Shown here in pieces: positions 8,526 to 17,493 of a stretch of 55,940 nt of DNA (the first letter of the stretch is position 1; the number at the start of each line of letters is the position of its first letter). A program made the translations under genes and the position numbers. A model generated the notes under the pieces. The model had not been told where the DNA came from. It ran no database searches and saw nothing but the letters and a program-made list of their open reading frames with translations. Source of the DNA: Clostridia bacterium (GTDB taxonomy: Bacteria; Bacillota; Clostridia; Oscillospirales; Ruminococcaceae); NCBI GenBank assembly GCA_009929695.1, contig RZZW01000022.1, forward strand, positions 1 through 55,940, in the 5' to 3' direction.

Positions 8526-8760
8526 AGGCATCTCCTCAATAAAAATATTTGAGAAAGCAGGCAGGGACTGGACGCTCACTGAAAAACGAGTAGTATGTCT
8601 CTCCAAAGATAAGTTTACGGGGTTCATAGCCCACATTTATTTGTGCTTGAAAGAGCATCCGGTACACATAAAAATACGGAACAACCGTATTACGGCCATT
8701 CGCACTCACCTCCACGTACTCTGTAGTGTACCTGTTTCCTCAAGACAATTTTAACTAAAA
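8526..8760 (-). ncRNA. Candidate bridge-RNA region of the IS110 element
   Basis: Non-coding stretch upstream of the transposase, where IS110-group elements encode their bridge RNA. It includes a perfect 7-bp hairpin (AATACGG, 5-nt loop, CCGTATT at about 8673-8691) and further weak pairings near 8716-8732. No homologue or covariance evidence could be checked, and target and donor loops were not assigned, so this is positional inference. Confidence 0.35.
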
Positions 8761-8817
8761 CAAAAAGAAAAGCACAACCCGGTTTCATCACCGTTTTGTG
8801 CCTTTCGATAGAAAGGT

Positions 8818-9810
8818 ATGGTCATAAAAATGGCTGATAAATATGCAGTAAGAAACATACGTTTATGTACAAAGGATTGTCTATGCCTTTATGTCTGCCC
8901 TACCGGGGCAACTGATACAGAGAACAGTATTATCGACGTTGACAAATGTATTGGATGCGGCGATTGTACAGATGCTTGCCCATCGAGTGCAATTTCTATG
9001 GTGCCAAAGGTATATCCAAAGCAACAGGATAAAACCGAGGCTGTTATAAGTGCATTAAAAGCACTCATGCGTAGCAAATCGGAGCAAGAAAACATTGCTG
9101 CCGGACTGCCTAACAAGCTGGCAATTGCAATTGAGAAGTCTAATCTTATCATGGCAGAAGATATTATCCGTGAAGCGGGATATATGCTGCCACAAAGTGA
9201 TAACGCTAAGGAATTCTTGCGATCACTTCTTGAGCAAAAGCAGCCAGAAGGATTCCCGAAAGAAACTGTGGAAAAACTATTAAAAGCTTTTAATGGAAAT
9301 GAGGAGAATGAAAAAACGAATGAAAAAAAGACTCTTAAAAATTTAATGGCGGCATTTTCCGGTGAGTCGGAAGCGAACAGAAAATATACAGCATATGCTA
9401 AAAAAGCTGAACAAGATGGAAAATTAAATGCAGCAAAATTATTCAGAGCCGCAGCTGATGCTGAAACCCTCCATGCTTTAAAGCATTTTGAAGTAGCCGG
9501 AAAAATCGGTTCTACAGAGGATAACTTAAAAGATGGGGTTACAGGCGAAACCTATGAATATAAAGAGATGTATCCTCCTTTCATAGAGCAAGCTAAGGCA
9601 GAAGGAAATAACGCAGCAGTAGCAACCTTCACATTTGCTATGAAAGCTGAAGAGGTTCATGCCGGACTTTATCAGGATGCATTAGATAATCTTGACGAAA
9701 CGGAAGAAGTTTTTTATTATCTCTGCCCTGTTTGCGGAAATATTAAGAAATTCGTTCCAGACAAATGCAGCATTTGCGGCGTTCCTGGGGCTAAATTTAT
9801 TAAATACTAA
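8818..9810 (+). CDS. Ferredoxin-rubrerythrin fusion
   Basis: A 330-aa protein joining an N-terminal ferredoxin to a C-terminal rubrerythrin. The first part has one canonical [4Fe-4S] set (CIGCGDCTDACP) and an imperfect one before it (CTKDCLCLYVCP). A middle helical linker spans about residues 65-175. The rubrerythrin di-iron bundle carries two ExxH motifs (ETLH and EEVH) and ends in a rubredoxin-like knuckle (CPVCG, CSICG). Role by family: NAD(P)H- or ferredoxin-dependent peroxide reduction in an anaerobe; the fused ferredoxin would deliver electrons directly. The ATG at 8818 has GAAAGG very close; the ATG five codons later (MADKYAV) is also plausible. It follows the IS110 element and may once have been in the PerR operon. 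Confidence 0.88.
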   Translation: MVIKMADKYAVRNIRLCTKDCLCLYVCPTGATDTENSIIDVDKCIGCGDCTDACPSSAISMVPKVYPKQQDKTEAVISALKALMRSKSEQENIAAGLPNKLAIAIEKSNLIMAEDIIREAGYMLPQSDNAKEFLRSLLEQKQPEGFPKETVEKLLKAFNGNEENEKTNEKKTLKNLMAAFSGESEANRKYTAYAKKAEQDGKLNAAKLFRAAADAETLHALKHFEVAGKIGSTEDNLKDGVTGETYEYKEMYPPFIEQAKAEGNNAAVATFTFAMKAEEVHAGLYQDALDNLDETEEVFYYLCPVCGNIKKFVPDKCSICGVPGAKFIKY

Positions 9811-9887
9811 TTCCCACTTGCGTATCTTAAAATAAAACAGCCCACCCGCAAACGCAACTATTCTTGTTGATGATGGCGATACATAAC

Positions 9888-9933
9888 AATGCACACCCTT
9901 GCCCTGTCTATTACTGCGGTAAGAGTGTGCATT
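9888..9933. other. Hairpin in the 9811-10096 intergenic stretch
   Basis: Arms 9888-9900 and 9921-9933 pair over 13 positions with one mismatch (AATGCACACCCTT on the left) around a 20-nt loop. There is no U-run, so it is not a typical terminator. Apart from this hairpin I see nothing recognisable between 9811 and 10096. Confidence 0.45.
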
Positions 9934-10096
9934 GTGCCAATTTCAATAGACTCAATACGATAGAGACAGTAGCATTTAAGTCAGGGTATTGCCGCATTTC
10001 CAAGAACCAATAAAAATTCTCGATTTATTCCCACGCACAACAGTCAAACTTGGATATGTTTCCATAAACAAACATTGATTTTATTACCTAATTTTT

Positions 10097-10369
10097 GACA
10101 GCTATGAATACCTCTCCAAGCAGCATGAATATGACGTTATTTTGATGGATATAAGAATGCCGGTACTGAACGGCCTTGAAGCTGCAAAACAGATAAGAGC
10201 GCTCGATCGCCCCGACGCGAAAACCGTCCCCATAATAGCCGTCACCGCCAACGCCTACGATGAGGACGTGCAAAACTCCTTCAAAGTCGGCATGAACGCC
10301 CATTTGGCAAAGCCGATAGAGGCCGCAAAGGTATATGAAGAGATTGCAAGGCTGACGGATAAGGGGTAG
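10097..10369 (+). pseudogene. C-terminal fragment of a response-regulator receiver domain
   Basis: About 90 residues encode the second half of a receiver (REC) domain: the phospho-acceptor strand VILMDIRMPVLNG, the conserved threonine region VTANA, and the lysine region LAKPIEA, ending with a normal stop. The first strand with the acidic pocket and the start codon are missing. It most likely derives from the C-terminus of a hybrid histidine kinase whose front part was lost. The base composition turns clearly GC-richer here, so the break near 10090-10100 may mark the edge of the AT-rich accessory segment. Confidence 0.7.
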
Positions 10370-10372
10370 CAT

Positions 10373-11710
10373 TTACGCTTTGCTTATAAATTCTGCATAC
10401 CATTTTGCGCTGTCTTTTAATATGCGGCGCTGAGTGGGGTAGTCGATGTAAATTAGGCCGAAGCGCTCTTTGTAGCCTTCGTTCCACTCGTAATTATCTG
10501 TGAGACACCAGTGCATATAGCCGCGGACGTCTGTGCCTGCGGCTATTGCTTTTGACAGGTTTTCGAGATATGTCGCGAGAAAATCTATGCGGTCAGGGTC
10601 GTGCACGGCACCGTCTTGGAAGATGCGGTCGTTGCAGCTCTGGCCGTTTTCTGTTATGTAAACGGGCAAATTGTAGCGCTCGGCGATAAAGCGCACGGGG
10701 TAATCCATGACGCGCGGCGTGACAGGCCATTTTGTGGCAGTCATCGCAAAGCCGTCGCAGCGCTTTACATATTCGGGTTCGCCGCCGTCGCCCGCACAGA
10801 TTTCAAGGCCGTTGTAGATGTTTAAGCCTATAAAATCGGGGCGCTGATTTATTATTGCCAAATCGTCGGCTGTAACGGCGCTTATAAACGGCTCAATCTC
10901 ATGGTTTTCGCAGGTTGGATATCTGCCTAAAACGATGGGGTCGAGCGCCATATTGTGTGAAAACGCCCAGCCATCGTCAAGCGTAAACGTCTCGCGGCGG
11001 GCGGCCTCGATGTCAGCGTCGCTTTCTGTGGCGGGATAGCACAGCTTGCCTGTTGTGGCGATGCCGATGCTTATGTTGCTTTTTACACTGCGCATAGCCG
11101 TCACCGCCATGCCGTAGGCGAGGTTTAGGTTGTGAAAAACCGTAAAAACGTGGCGCGCGTCAAGCGTGAGCCCGGGCGCGTGCACGCCGTTGCCGTAGCC
11201 TAATTTTGCGCTGCACTGCGGCTCGTTAAGCACGATGAAATTTTTAACTCTGTCGCCAAACCGCGCCACACACTCGGCTGCATAGCGCGCAAAGGCTGCG
11301 GCGGTGTCGCGGTTTAGCCAGCCGCCGTTATCCTCAAGCGATTGCGGCAGCTCCCAGTGATAAAGCGTTACAAACGGCTGAATGTTGTTTTCAAGGCAGG
11401 CGTCGATGACGCGGGAATAATAGTCAAAGCCCGCGCCATTAAATTCGCCTGTGCCGCGAGGGTCTACGCGCGCCCAGCTTATGCTGAAGCGGTAAACCTG
11501 CAAGCCCATTTGCGCCATGAGCTTTATGTCGTCTGCAAAACGGTGATATGCGTCAGCGGCGATATCGCCTGTCGCGCCTTGATATGTCGCGCCTTTTTTG
11601 TGGCTGAACGTGTCCCATATAGACGCGCCGCCACCGTCGGCAAGGGGAGAGCCCTCAATTTGATACGCCGACGACGCAGCGCCCCAGAGGAAGTTTTTTG
11701 GAAAAAGCAT
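10373..11710 (-). CDS. GH1 beta-glucosidase / 6-phospho-beta-glucosidase
   Basis: A complete 445-aa glycoside hydrolase family 1 enzyme. The acid/base glutamate is E163 in LNEP and the nucleophile is E354 in YITENG; the N-terminal FLWGAASSAYQIEG signature is present. It has no signal peptide, so it acts on imported beta-glucosides in the cytoplasm. I cannot decide between free and phosphorylated substrates, but the nearby ABC importer and cellobiose phosphorylase favour unphosphorylated cellodextrins. It starts 13 bp after the GH94 gene behind GGAGGCG, so the two form an operon on the minus strand. Confidence 0.93.
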   Translation of the reverse strand: MLFPKNFLWGAASSAYQIEGSPLADGGGASIWDTFSHKKGATYQGATGDIAADAYHRFADDIKLMAQMGLQVYRFSISWARVDPRGTGEFNGAGFDYYSRVIDACLENNIQPFVTLYHWELPQSLEDNGGWLNRDTAAAFARYAAECVARFGDRVKNFIVLNEPQCSAKLGYGNGVHAPGLTLDARHVFTVFHNLNLAYGMAVTAMRSVKSNISIGIATTGKLCYPATESDADIEAARRETFTLDDGWAFSHNMALDPIVLGRYPTCENHEIEPFISAVTADDLAIINQRPDFIGLNIYNGLEICAGDGGEPEYVKRCDGFAMTATKWPVTPRVMDYPVRFIAERYNLPVYITENGQSCNDRIFQDGAVHDPDRIDFLATYLENLSKAIAAGTDVRGYMHWCLTDNYEWNEGYKERFGLIYIDYPTQRRILKDSAKWYAEFISKA

Positions 11711-11723
11711 AATTGCGCCTCCG

Positions 11724-14153
11724 CTACATTTTTACAACAACATTTACCACGCTGCCTTTTTTTGCAATCGGTAAAACATTGCCGCTTATTTTCTCGTTTT
11801 CAACCATTATATCACATGCGCCGTTTTGTTTGTCGCTATTTTTTACGGTGATGTTGTATATTGCACCGCGGTAAAGGCGCTGAACTATGAAGCCGGACAT
11901 TGATTTTGGTATGCAGGGGTCTATTTTAAGGCCGTCGAGTGTGGGCTTAATGCCTAGAATATACTGGCTCACGTTTACAAATGTCCACGCGGCTGTGCCA
12001 GTGAGCCAACTGTTTTTGGCTTCGCCGAACGTCGCCGCGTCCTTGCCGGCAATCATTTGGCTGTAAACATAAGGCTCTGTGCGGTGTATGTCGCTGATGT
12101 CCTCGATGTAGGCGGGGCACGTGCGTTTATATATTTCAAACGCCCTGTCGCCATGCCCTAAAACGGCTTCGGCGCACGATATCCACGGATTGTTGTGGCA
12201 GAAAATGCCCGCGTTTTCCTTATATCCGGGCGGATAACTCGAAATTTCGCCAAGATTAAGCCGATACGTTGTGTAGGCGGGCTGCAACAGAACTATGCCG
12301 TACTTTGTGTCAAGGTGCTTTTCGACGGACGCGAGCGCTTTTTCGGCCTCGCCGCTGTCCTTGCCGATTTCCGCCATGACGCACATGCCCTGCGGCTCGA
12401 TGAAAATTTTGCCCTCGTCGCACTCCTTGCTGCCGACGGGCTGACTGTACGCGTCATACGCGCGCTTGAACCATTCGCCGTCCCAACCCGCGCCAAGCAC
12501 CGCGGCTGTCATTTTGGCGACCTCCGCGCGGACGGCGATTGCCTCGTTTGCGCCGTCTGTTCGTTCAAGAATATCCGCCCACGCGTTGCCGTATTTTACG
12601 TACATTCCCGCTATGAACACGCTTTCGGCCTTGCCGCTTTCAAAATTAGAGCACGTCTGAAAGCTCTCGCCGGGTGTGGCTGAAAAGCAGTTGAGGTTTA
12701 GGCAGTCGTTCCAGTCTGCACGGCCGATGAGCGGCAGGCCGTGAGGGCCTTTGTGCGTTTTCACATATTCAAAGCTGCGGCGCAGATGTTCTTTTAATGG
12801 CTGCGCGAGCGATTTGTCATTGTCAAAATCTACGCTTTCGTCAAGGATTGAATAGTCGCCTGTTTCGGCGATATACGCGCTGACGCAGGCTATTAGCCAC
12901 AGCGGGTCGTCATTGAAGCCGCTGCCGACATCGAGATTGCCCTTTTTTGTGAGCGGCTGATACTGGTGATACGCGCTGCCGTCGGGGAACTGCGTGGCGG
13001 CGATGTCGAGAATGCGCTCCCTTGCGCGGGCGGGGATGAGGTGCACGAAGCCGAGCAAATCTTGACAGCTGTCGCGAAAGCCCATGCCGCGCCCCATGCC
13101 GCTCTCGTAATAGCTTGCGCTGCGGCTCATGTTGAACGTCACCATGCACTGATACTGATTCCAGATATTTACCATGCGGTCAAGCTTTTCGTCGGGCGAT
13201 TTTATTGTATATGCCGACAATAAATCGCTCCAATATTCGTGCAAAGCGCCAAGCGCCGCGTCAATTTGCGCGTCTGTTTTGTAGCGCGACATCATTTCAT
13301 GCGCGAGCGTTTTATTTATAACGCCCGCCGACTGCCATTTTTTGTCCTCGTCGTTTTGAACGTAGCCGAGCATAAACGTCACGCTGCGGCTCTCTTTTGG
13401 CTTTAGCGTCATGTTTATCTGATGTGCGCCGATAGGTGCCCAGCCGTGCGCGACGCTGTTTGTGCATTTGCCGTTTGCGACGGCTTCGGGCTGCGCAAAG
13501 CTGCCGTACACGCCGATAAACGCGTCGCGGCTTGTGTCAAAGCCGTCAATCGGCGCGTTTACGCTGTAAAACGCGTAGTGGTCGCGCCGCTCGCGGTACT
13601 CTGTTTTGTGGTAAATTGCGCCGCCCTCGACCTCGACCTCGCCTATTGAGTAGTTGCGCTGAAAATTTGACGCGTCGTCGACGGCGTTCCAAAGGCAAAA
13701 CTCAACAAAGCTGAAAAGCGTGAGCGATTTTTCTTCATCGGTGTTATTTTTAAGCGTCATGCGCTGCAATTCGCAGTTGTCGTCGACGGGCACAAAAAGC
13801 TCAAGCTTTGCGTCTATTCCGTTTTTTTCGCCCTCAATAATTGTGTAGCCGAGGCCGTGGCGGCAGGTGTAACTGTCGAGCGGCGTCTGCACAGGCTGCC
13901 ATGCGGGCGACCATGTTGTGTCGCCGTCCTTTATGTAAAAGCAGCGCCCGCCGACGTCGAGCGGGGCGTTGTTATAGCGGTAGCGCAAAATGCGCATGAG
14001 CTTTGCGTCCTTGTAAAAGCTGTAGCCGCCCGCGGTGTTTGACACAAGGCTGAAAAAGCCCTGCGTGCCGAGATAATTTATCCACGGCAACGGCGTTTTC
14101 GGTGTGGTGATGACATATTCTCGCTTTTCGTCGTCAAAATGTCCGTATTTCAT
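11724..14153 (-). CDS. GH94 cellobiose phosphorylase
   Basis: An 809-aa intracellular glycoside phosphorylase of family GH94, nearly the same length as clostridial cellobiose phosphorylases. It should convert cellobiose and phosphate into glucose 1-phosphate and glucose. The catalytic acid is predicted at D483 in RADWND; the [10 protein letters not shown] block (353-364) and the [12 protein letters not shown] segment are typical of this enzyme. No signal peptide is present. It is the first gene of a minus-strand operon with GH1. A LacI-type operator lies at 14193-14208 between its promoter and start, so it is probably repressed by the divergently encoded regulator. Confidence 0.92.
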   Translation of the reverse strand: MKYGHFDDEKREYVITTPKTPLPWINYLGTQGFFSLVSNTAGGYSFYKDAKLMRILRYRYNNAPLDVGGRCFYIKDGDTTWSPAWQPVQTPLDSYTCRHGLGYTIIEGEKNGIDAKLELFVPVDDNCELQRMTLKNNTDEEKSLTLFSFVEFCLWNAVDDASNFQRNYSIGEVEVEGGAIYHKTEYRERRDHYAFYSVNAPIDGFDTSRDAFIGVYGSFAQPEAVANGKCTNSVAHGWAPIGAHQINMTLKPKESRSVTFMLGYVQNDEDKKWQSAGVINKTLAHEMMSRYKTDAQIDAALGALHEYWSDLLSAYTIKSPDEKLDRMVNIWNQYQCMVTFNMSRSASYYESGMGRGMGFRDSCQDLLGFVHLIPARARERILDIAATQFPDGSAYHQYQPLTKKGNLDVGSGFNDDPLWLIACVSAYIAETGDYSILDESVDFDNDKSLAQPLKEHLRRSFEYVKTHKGPHGLPLIGRADWNDCLNLNCFSATPGESFQTCSNFESGKAESVFIAGMYVKYGNAWADILERTDGANEAIAVRAEVAKMTAAVLGAGWDGEWFKRAYDAYSQPVGSKECDEGKIFIEPQGMCVMAEIGKDSGEAEKALASVEKHLDTKYGIVLLQPAYTTYRLNLGEISSYPPGYKENAGIFCHNNPWISCAEAVLGHGDRAFEIYKRTCPAYIEDISDIHRTEPYVYSQMIAGKDAATFGEAKNSWLTGTAAWTFVNVSQYILGIKPTLDGLKIDPCIPKSMSGFIVQRLYRGAIYNITVKNSDKQNGACDIMVENEKISGNVLPIAKKGSVVNVVVKM

Positions 14154-14192
14154 CTATAAAACCCTCTTTTTGTCGATTTTTCACGCATTTTT

Positions 14193-14208
14193 GCGAAAAC
14201 GTTTAAGT
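14193..14208. promoter_or_regulatory. LacI-type operator 1 (GH94 side)
   Basis: GCGAAAACGTTTAAGT, with the LacI-family central palindrome AAACGTTT. It lies 40-55 bp upstream of the GH94 start, downstream of its likely promoter. Two near copies sit in front of the divergent regulator gene. Confidence 0.65.
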
Positions 14209-14237
14209 AAAAAGCGACAAAAGGCTTTCCTACTAAT

Positions 14238-14266
14238 AAGATACAGCATACGCGCGCAAAAAACAA
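14238..14266 (-). promoter_or_regulatory. Likely promoter for the GH94-GH1 operon
   Basis: On the minus strand TTGTTT (14266-14261), a 17-bp spacer and TATCTT (14243-14238). Transcription would start just upstream of operator 1, so repressor binding would form a roadblock. Confidence 0.45.
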
Positions 14267-14525
14267 GAGGAAATTTAAAAATAATTGTGAAAAAATGGCT
14301 TTAAACCAACAAAAATTGAAATTAATTAAAAGGGGCAAAAAGCGAAAAACGACAAAAATCAAAGCTCGAATAAAGCAGATTATATTAATAAATAGTATTT
14401 AAAGGTATTCGCACTTATGCGTATAATAAACTTTTTTTACAGTACAAAATGCACAAATGATGTGCTCAGTTTTCGCACAAACCTACCAAACATGGCGCTT
14501 TTGCATAATATTTTTCAAAAAACTA

Positions 14526-14554
14526 TTGCAAAACCATGCAAAGTGCGGTATATT
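14526..14554 (+). promoter_or_regulatory. Likely promoter for the LacI-type regulator and ABC operon
   Basis: TTGCAA at 14526-14531, a 17-bp spacer and TATATT at 14549-14554. Operator 2 begins 6 bp after the -10 box and would cover the start point, as expected for autorepression. Confidence 0.55.
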
Positions 14555-14560
14555 AAATTT

Positions 14561-14576
14561 GCGAAAACGATTAAGT
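14561..14576. promoter_or_regulatory. LacI-type operator 2 (regulator side)
   Basis: GCGAAAACGATTAAGT, differing from operator 1 at one position, placed at the predicted transcription start. Confidence 0.65.
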
Positions 14577-14618
14577 GACAATTTGCTGAATAAAAGCAAC
14601 TTTGATATACTTATTTCA

Positions 14619-14634
14619 CAGAAAACATTTAAGT
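14619..14634. promoter_or_regulatory. LacI-type operator 3 (regulator leader)
   Basis: CAGAAAACATTTAAGT, a third variant of the same motif, 24 bp before the regulator start and 58 bp from operator 2. The spacing would place the two sites about five to six helical turns apart. Confidence 0.55.
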
Positions 14635-14657
14635 GATTTCAAGGAAGTGGGTACATC

Positions 14658-15665
14658 ATGGCATCAATCAAGGACATAGCAAAAGAGTGCGGCGTTTCGG
14701 TGGCGTCTGTGAGCAAAGCGCTGAACGGACACCACGACATAAGCAAGACGACGCGCGAGAAAATTCAAGCGGTGGCGGACAGCATGGGCTACCGTCCAAA
14801 CTCGGCGGCGAGAGCGCTCAAGACAAACCGTTCCTACAACCTCGGTGTGCTGTTTGCGGACGACACGCAAAGCGGCCTCACGCACGAATATTTTTCGGGC
14901 GTGCTGGACAGCTTTAAGGTGGCGGCCGAAGCGACAGGCTACGATATCACCTTTATCAATCATAATATTGGCACAGCTGCTACTACATATTTAGAGCACT
15001 GCCTTTACCGCGGGGTTGACGGAGTTGTTATCGCGTGCATAGATTTCGACAGCCCGGAGGTTCAGCAGCTTATCGCAAGCGATATTCCGGTTGTCACAAT
15101 TGATCATGTTTTCAACAATATAGCAACTATTATCTCGGACAATATAAGAGGGATGCGCGAGCTTGTGAATTATGTCTACAAGCGCGGGCACAGACGGATA
15201 GCCTTCATCCACGGCGAAAAGACCTCCGTCACGCAAAACCGCCTTGCGAGCTTTTACAAAACCTGCTATGAGCTGCGCATCGACGTTCCGGACGAATATG
15301 TGCGCGAGGGCCTTTATCACGACCCGCAGACGTGCGAAAAAATAACGCGCGAGCTGCTAAGTCTGCCAAAGCGGCCAACGTGCATATTCTTCACAGACGA
15401 TTTCTCTTATATCGGCGGCCTAAACGCGATACACGCGGCGGGGCTGAATGTTCCCGACGACATATCGGCGGTGGGCTACGACGGCATCTATCTTTCACAG
15501 GTGCTTGTACCGAAGCTTACGACGTACAGGCAAAATACAAAGGAGCTTGGCGAGAGAGCGGCAAAGCTGCTAATTGACCTCATCGAGCATCCAAAAACCA
15601 CACTGCCGGAGCAGCGCGTTGTGCCCGGAGAGCTTATTGAAGGGTGCAGTGTAAAGCAGCTTTAG
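14658..15665 (+). CDS. LacI-family transcriptional regulator
   Basis: A 335-aa LacI/GalR repressor with an N-terminal helix-turn-helix and hinge (IKDIAKECGVSVASVSKALN, then AARALKTNRS) and a periplasmic-binding-protein-like sugar-sensing domain (GVLFADD, DGVVIACID, VGYDG). It is transcribed divergently from GH94-GH1 and directly precedes the ABC importer genes. The three matching operators in the shared upstream region suggest it controls both arms and itself. The effector is probably a beta-glucan oligosaccharide; this is inferred from neighbours. Confidence 0.9.
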   Translation: MASIKDIAKECGVSVASVSKALNGHHDISKTTREKIQAVADSMGYRPNSAARALKTNRSYNLGVLFADDTQSGLTHEYFSGVLDSFKVAAEATGYDITFINHNIGTAATTYLEHCLYRGVDGVVIACIDFDSPEVQQLIASDIPVVTIDHVFNNIATIISDNIRGMRELVNYVYKRGHRRIAFIHGEKTSVTQNRLASFYKTCYELRIDVPDEYVREGLYHDPQTCEKITRELLSLPKRPTCIFFTDDFSYIGGLNAIHAAGLNVPDDISAVGYDGIYLSQVLVPKLTTYRQNTKELGERAAKLLIDLIEHPKTTLPEQRVVPGELIEGCSVKQL

Positions 15666-15683
15666 GCAGACATAGAGCAGTTT

Positions 15684-15707
15684 CTTTTGCGCTTTGGCGC
15701 GCAAAAG
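15684..15707. other. Intercistronic hairpin between the regulator and binding-protein genes
   Basis: CTTTTGCGC and GCGCAAAAG form a perfect 9-bp stem with a 6-nt loop, followed by TCATTAAAAGGGAGG. It sits just before the binding-protein ribosome binding site. Such stems often stabilise the downstream transcript so that the binding protein is made in excess; here this is inference. Confidence 0.5.
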
Positions 15708-15730
15708 TCATTAAAAGGGAGGACACTTTT

Positions 15731-17134
15731 ATGAAAAAAGCACTGGCACTTACAATGGCGTTAATCATGACACTTGGCACTATGGCGGGCTGCGGCGCGG
15801 CATCGTCAAGCACAGCGGCATCTACAGCGGCCCCCGCGTCCACAGCTTCTTCAGCAGCACCGGCGGCCGAGGGTAAGGTGCTCAACATCTATTGCTGGAA
15901 CGACGAATACAGAACGCGCATGACGGCGCTTTATCCTGATTACGACGACGCAAAGCAGACAATCGGCGACGTAAAGGTGAACTGGGTATCGACACCTAAC
16001 GAGAACAATGCGTATCAAAATATGCTCGATGAAGCATTGCTCAAGCAGGGCAGCGCGGCTGACGACGACAAAATAGATTTGTTCCTCATCGAGGCGGACT
16101 ATGCCAGAAAGTACACATCAGCCGACGCGGGCGTGGCGATGAGCATTGCCGACGTAGGCCTCACGGACGCAGACCTCGCGGATCAGTTCCAGTACACAAA
16201 GGATGTCGTCTCTGACGAAAACGGCGTGCAGCGCGGAACATCATGGCAGGGCTGTCCCGGCGTTATGATTTACAACCGCACCATTGCAAAGGCAGTGCTT
16301 GGCTCTGACGACCCCGCCGAGGTGCAAAAAGCAGTCGCCACATGGGACGACTTCAATGCCACAGCAAAGGAAATGAAGGCGCAGGGCTACTACATATCGG
16401 CGGGCTGGGACGACAGCTATCGCGTATATTCAAACAACGTTTCAGCACCGTGGGTGACTGACGACGGAACAATCAAAATTGACCCGAGCATCGAGGCGTG
16501 GACAAACGACACAAAAGCGCTTGTGGACGCAGGCTACGTGGGCAAATATGACCTTTGGGCGTCAGAGTGGGGCGCGGGCGCAAAGGGGACAGCGTTCAGC
16601 TATTTTGGGCCGGCATGGTTTATAGATTTCTGCCTCGCAGGCTATACAATGGATAAATCAGAAGCTGACGGCGGCAAAGCTGAGGTCGGCAACGGCACAT
16701 GGGGCGACTGGGCAGTGTGCGCAGGCCCGCAGGGCTACTTCTGGGGCGGCACATGGATGTGCGCGGCAGAGGGCAGCGACAACACAGCGCTTGTGGCGGA
16801 CATCATGAAAACAATGACCTGCAACGCAGATACAGCAAAAGAGCTCACAGCGCAGTTTAACGAATTTGCAAACAACAAAACAGCCATGAAAGCAATCGCG
16901 GAGGACAAAACCTTCGGTTCAGCCTTCCTCGGCGGACAAAACTTCGTTGCGGCTATGTACGACAGCGCCGACAAAATCGACATGAAAAACCTCACAGCCT
17001 ACGATCAGGGTCTTAACGAGACATATCAGAAATACATGCACGAGTATTTTGCAGGCACAACAGACAAAGAGACCTCACTCTCAAACTTCTACAAGGAAGC
17101 CATAGAGAAATATCCGGACCTTAAACAGGGTTAA
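15731..17134 (+). CDS. ABC transporter sugar-binding lipoprotein (family 1)
   Basis: A 467-aa extracellular solute-binding lipoprotein. The signal peptide is KKALALTMALIMTLGT with a lipobox ending MAGC, followed by a low-complexity Ser/Ala/Thr linker and a large binding domain starting GKVLNIYCWND. The ATG at 15731 is chosen for its GGGAGG ribosome binding site and direct signal peptide; upstream in-frame codons overlap the regulator's end and have none. Two permeases follow, but no ABC ATPase gene is present, so a shared MsmK-type ATPase elsewhere would be needed. Likely substrate: cellobiose or cellodextrins, from the GH94/GH1 context. Confidence 0.9.
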   Translation: MKKALALTMALIMTLGTMAGCGAASSSTAASTAAPASTASSAAPAAEGKVLNIYCWNDEYRTRMTALYPDYDDAKQTIGDVKVNWVSTPNENNAYQNMLDEALLKQGSAADDDKIDLFLIEADYARKYTSADAGVAMSIADVGLTDADLADQFQYTKDVVSDENGVQRGTSWQGCPGVMIYNRTIAKAVLGSDDPAEVQKAVATWDDFNATAKEMKAQGYYISAGWDDSYRVYSNNVSAPWVTDDGTIKIDPSIEAWTNDTKALVDAGYVGKYDLWASEWGAGAKGTAFSYFGPAWFIDFCLAGYTMDKSEADGGKAEVGNGTWGDWAVCAGPQGYFWGGTWMCAAEGSDNTALVADIMKTMTCNADTAKELTAQFNEFANNKTAMKAIAEDKTFGSAFLGGQNFVAAMYDSADKIDMKNLTAYDQGLNETYQKYMHEYFAGTTDKETSLSNFYKEAIEKYPDLKQG

Positions 17135-17177
17135 TTTTAAGCGAAAATTATATGGGGCGCGCAATACCGTTCTAATC

Positions 17178-17260
17178 TGTCATTCTGAGAAGCGAAGCGA
17201 CGAAGAATCTTAAAACCTACGGCAATGCGCAAAAGATTCTTCGCTTCGCTCAGAATGACA
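17178..17260. repeat. Dispersed palindromic repeat, family A, copy 1
   Basis: Begins TGTCATTCTGAG and ends CTCAGAATGACA, with inner arms AAGAATCTT and AAGATTCTT. Copies occur at 22692, 36088 and 43371, always between genes. It forms a long hairpin and resembles the intergenic REP/MITE-like repeats common in gut Firmicutes. Confidence 0.8.
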
Positions 17261-17280
17261 AGGGGTTTGCACATCGCCGC

Positions 17281-17430
17281 GGCAAGGGACGCCATATATG
17301 GCGTCCCTACAATGTTACAAAGTGAGTAGGGCACGACGACTCGGCGTGCCGTAATATTTGCGCATAACTTGCGGCGCGCCGTGGCGATGTGCTGACTTAT
17401 CGGGGCGTCGAGGACGCCGCCCCCTACAAT
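17281..17430. repeat. Composite intergenic repeat block, families B and C
   Basis: Contains a palindrome GGGACGCCATATATGGCGTCCC (about 17286-17308 region) and GTAGGGCACGACGACTCGGC-type sequence from 17326, ending with a GGGGCGTCGAGGACGCC hairpin and CCCCCTAC near 17426. The second part is related to the repeats at 24299 and 41239. Together with family A copy 1 it fills the whole gap between the binding-protein and permease genes; no gene or promoter is visible in the gap. Confidence 0.65.
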
Positions 17431-17493
17431 TGTAAACCCGCAAACGCTTTTGGCGGCGGCTGCTTGCCAAAAATAATCTAAGGAGTGATTTTC

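Larger units (their letters stand above)
7240..8760 (-). mobile_element. IS110-type element, ends approximate
   Basis: Contains the intact transposase plus about 50 bp downstream and about 235 bp upstream non-coding sequence. IS110 elements lack clear terminal inverted repeats and target duplications, so the ends given here are only estimates from gene spacing. The element separates the rubredoxin fusion from the ferredoxin-rubrerythrin gene, which were probably neighbours before insertion. Confidence 0.6.

Noticed and set aside
17178-17430. CRISPR array
   Set aside because: The repeats are long inverted palindromes with no regular direct-repeat and spacer structure, and no cas genes are nearby.
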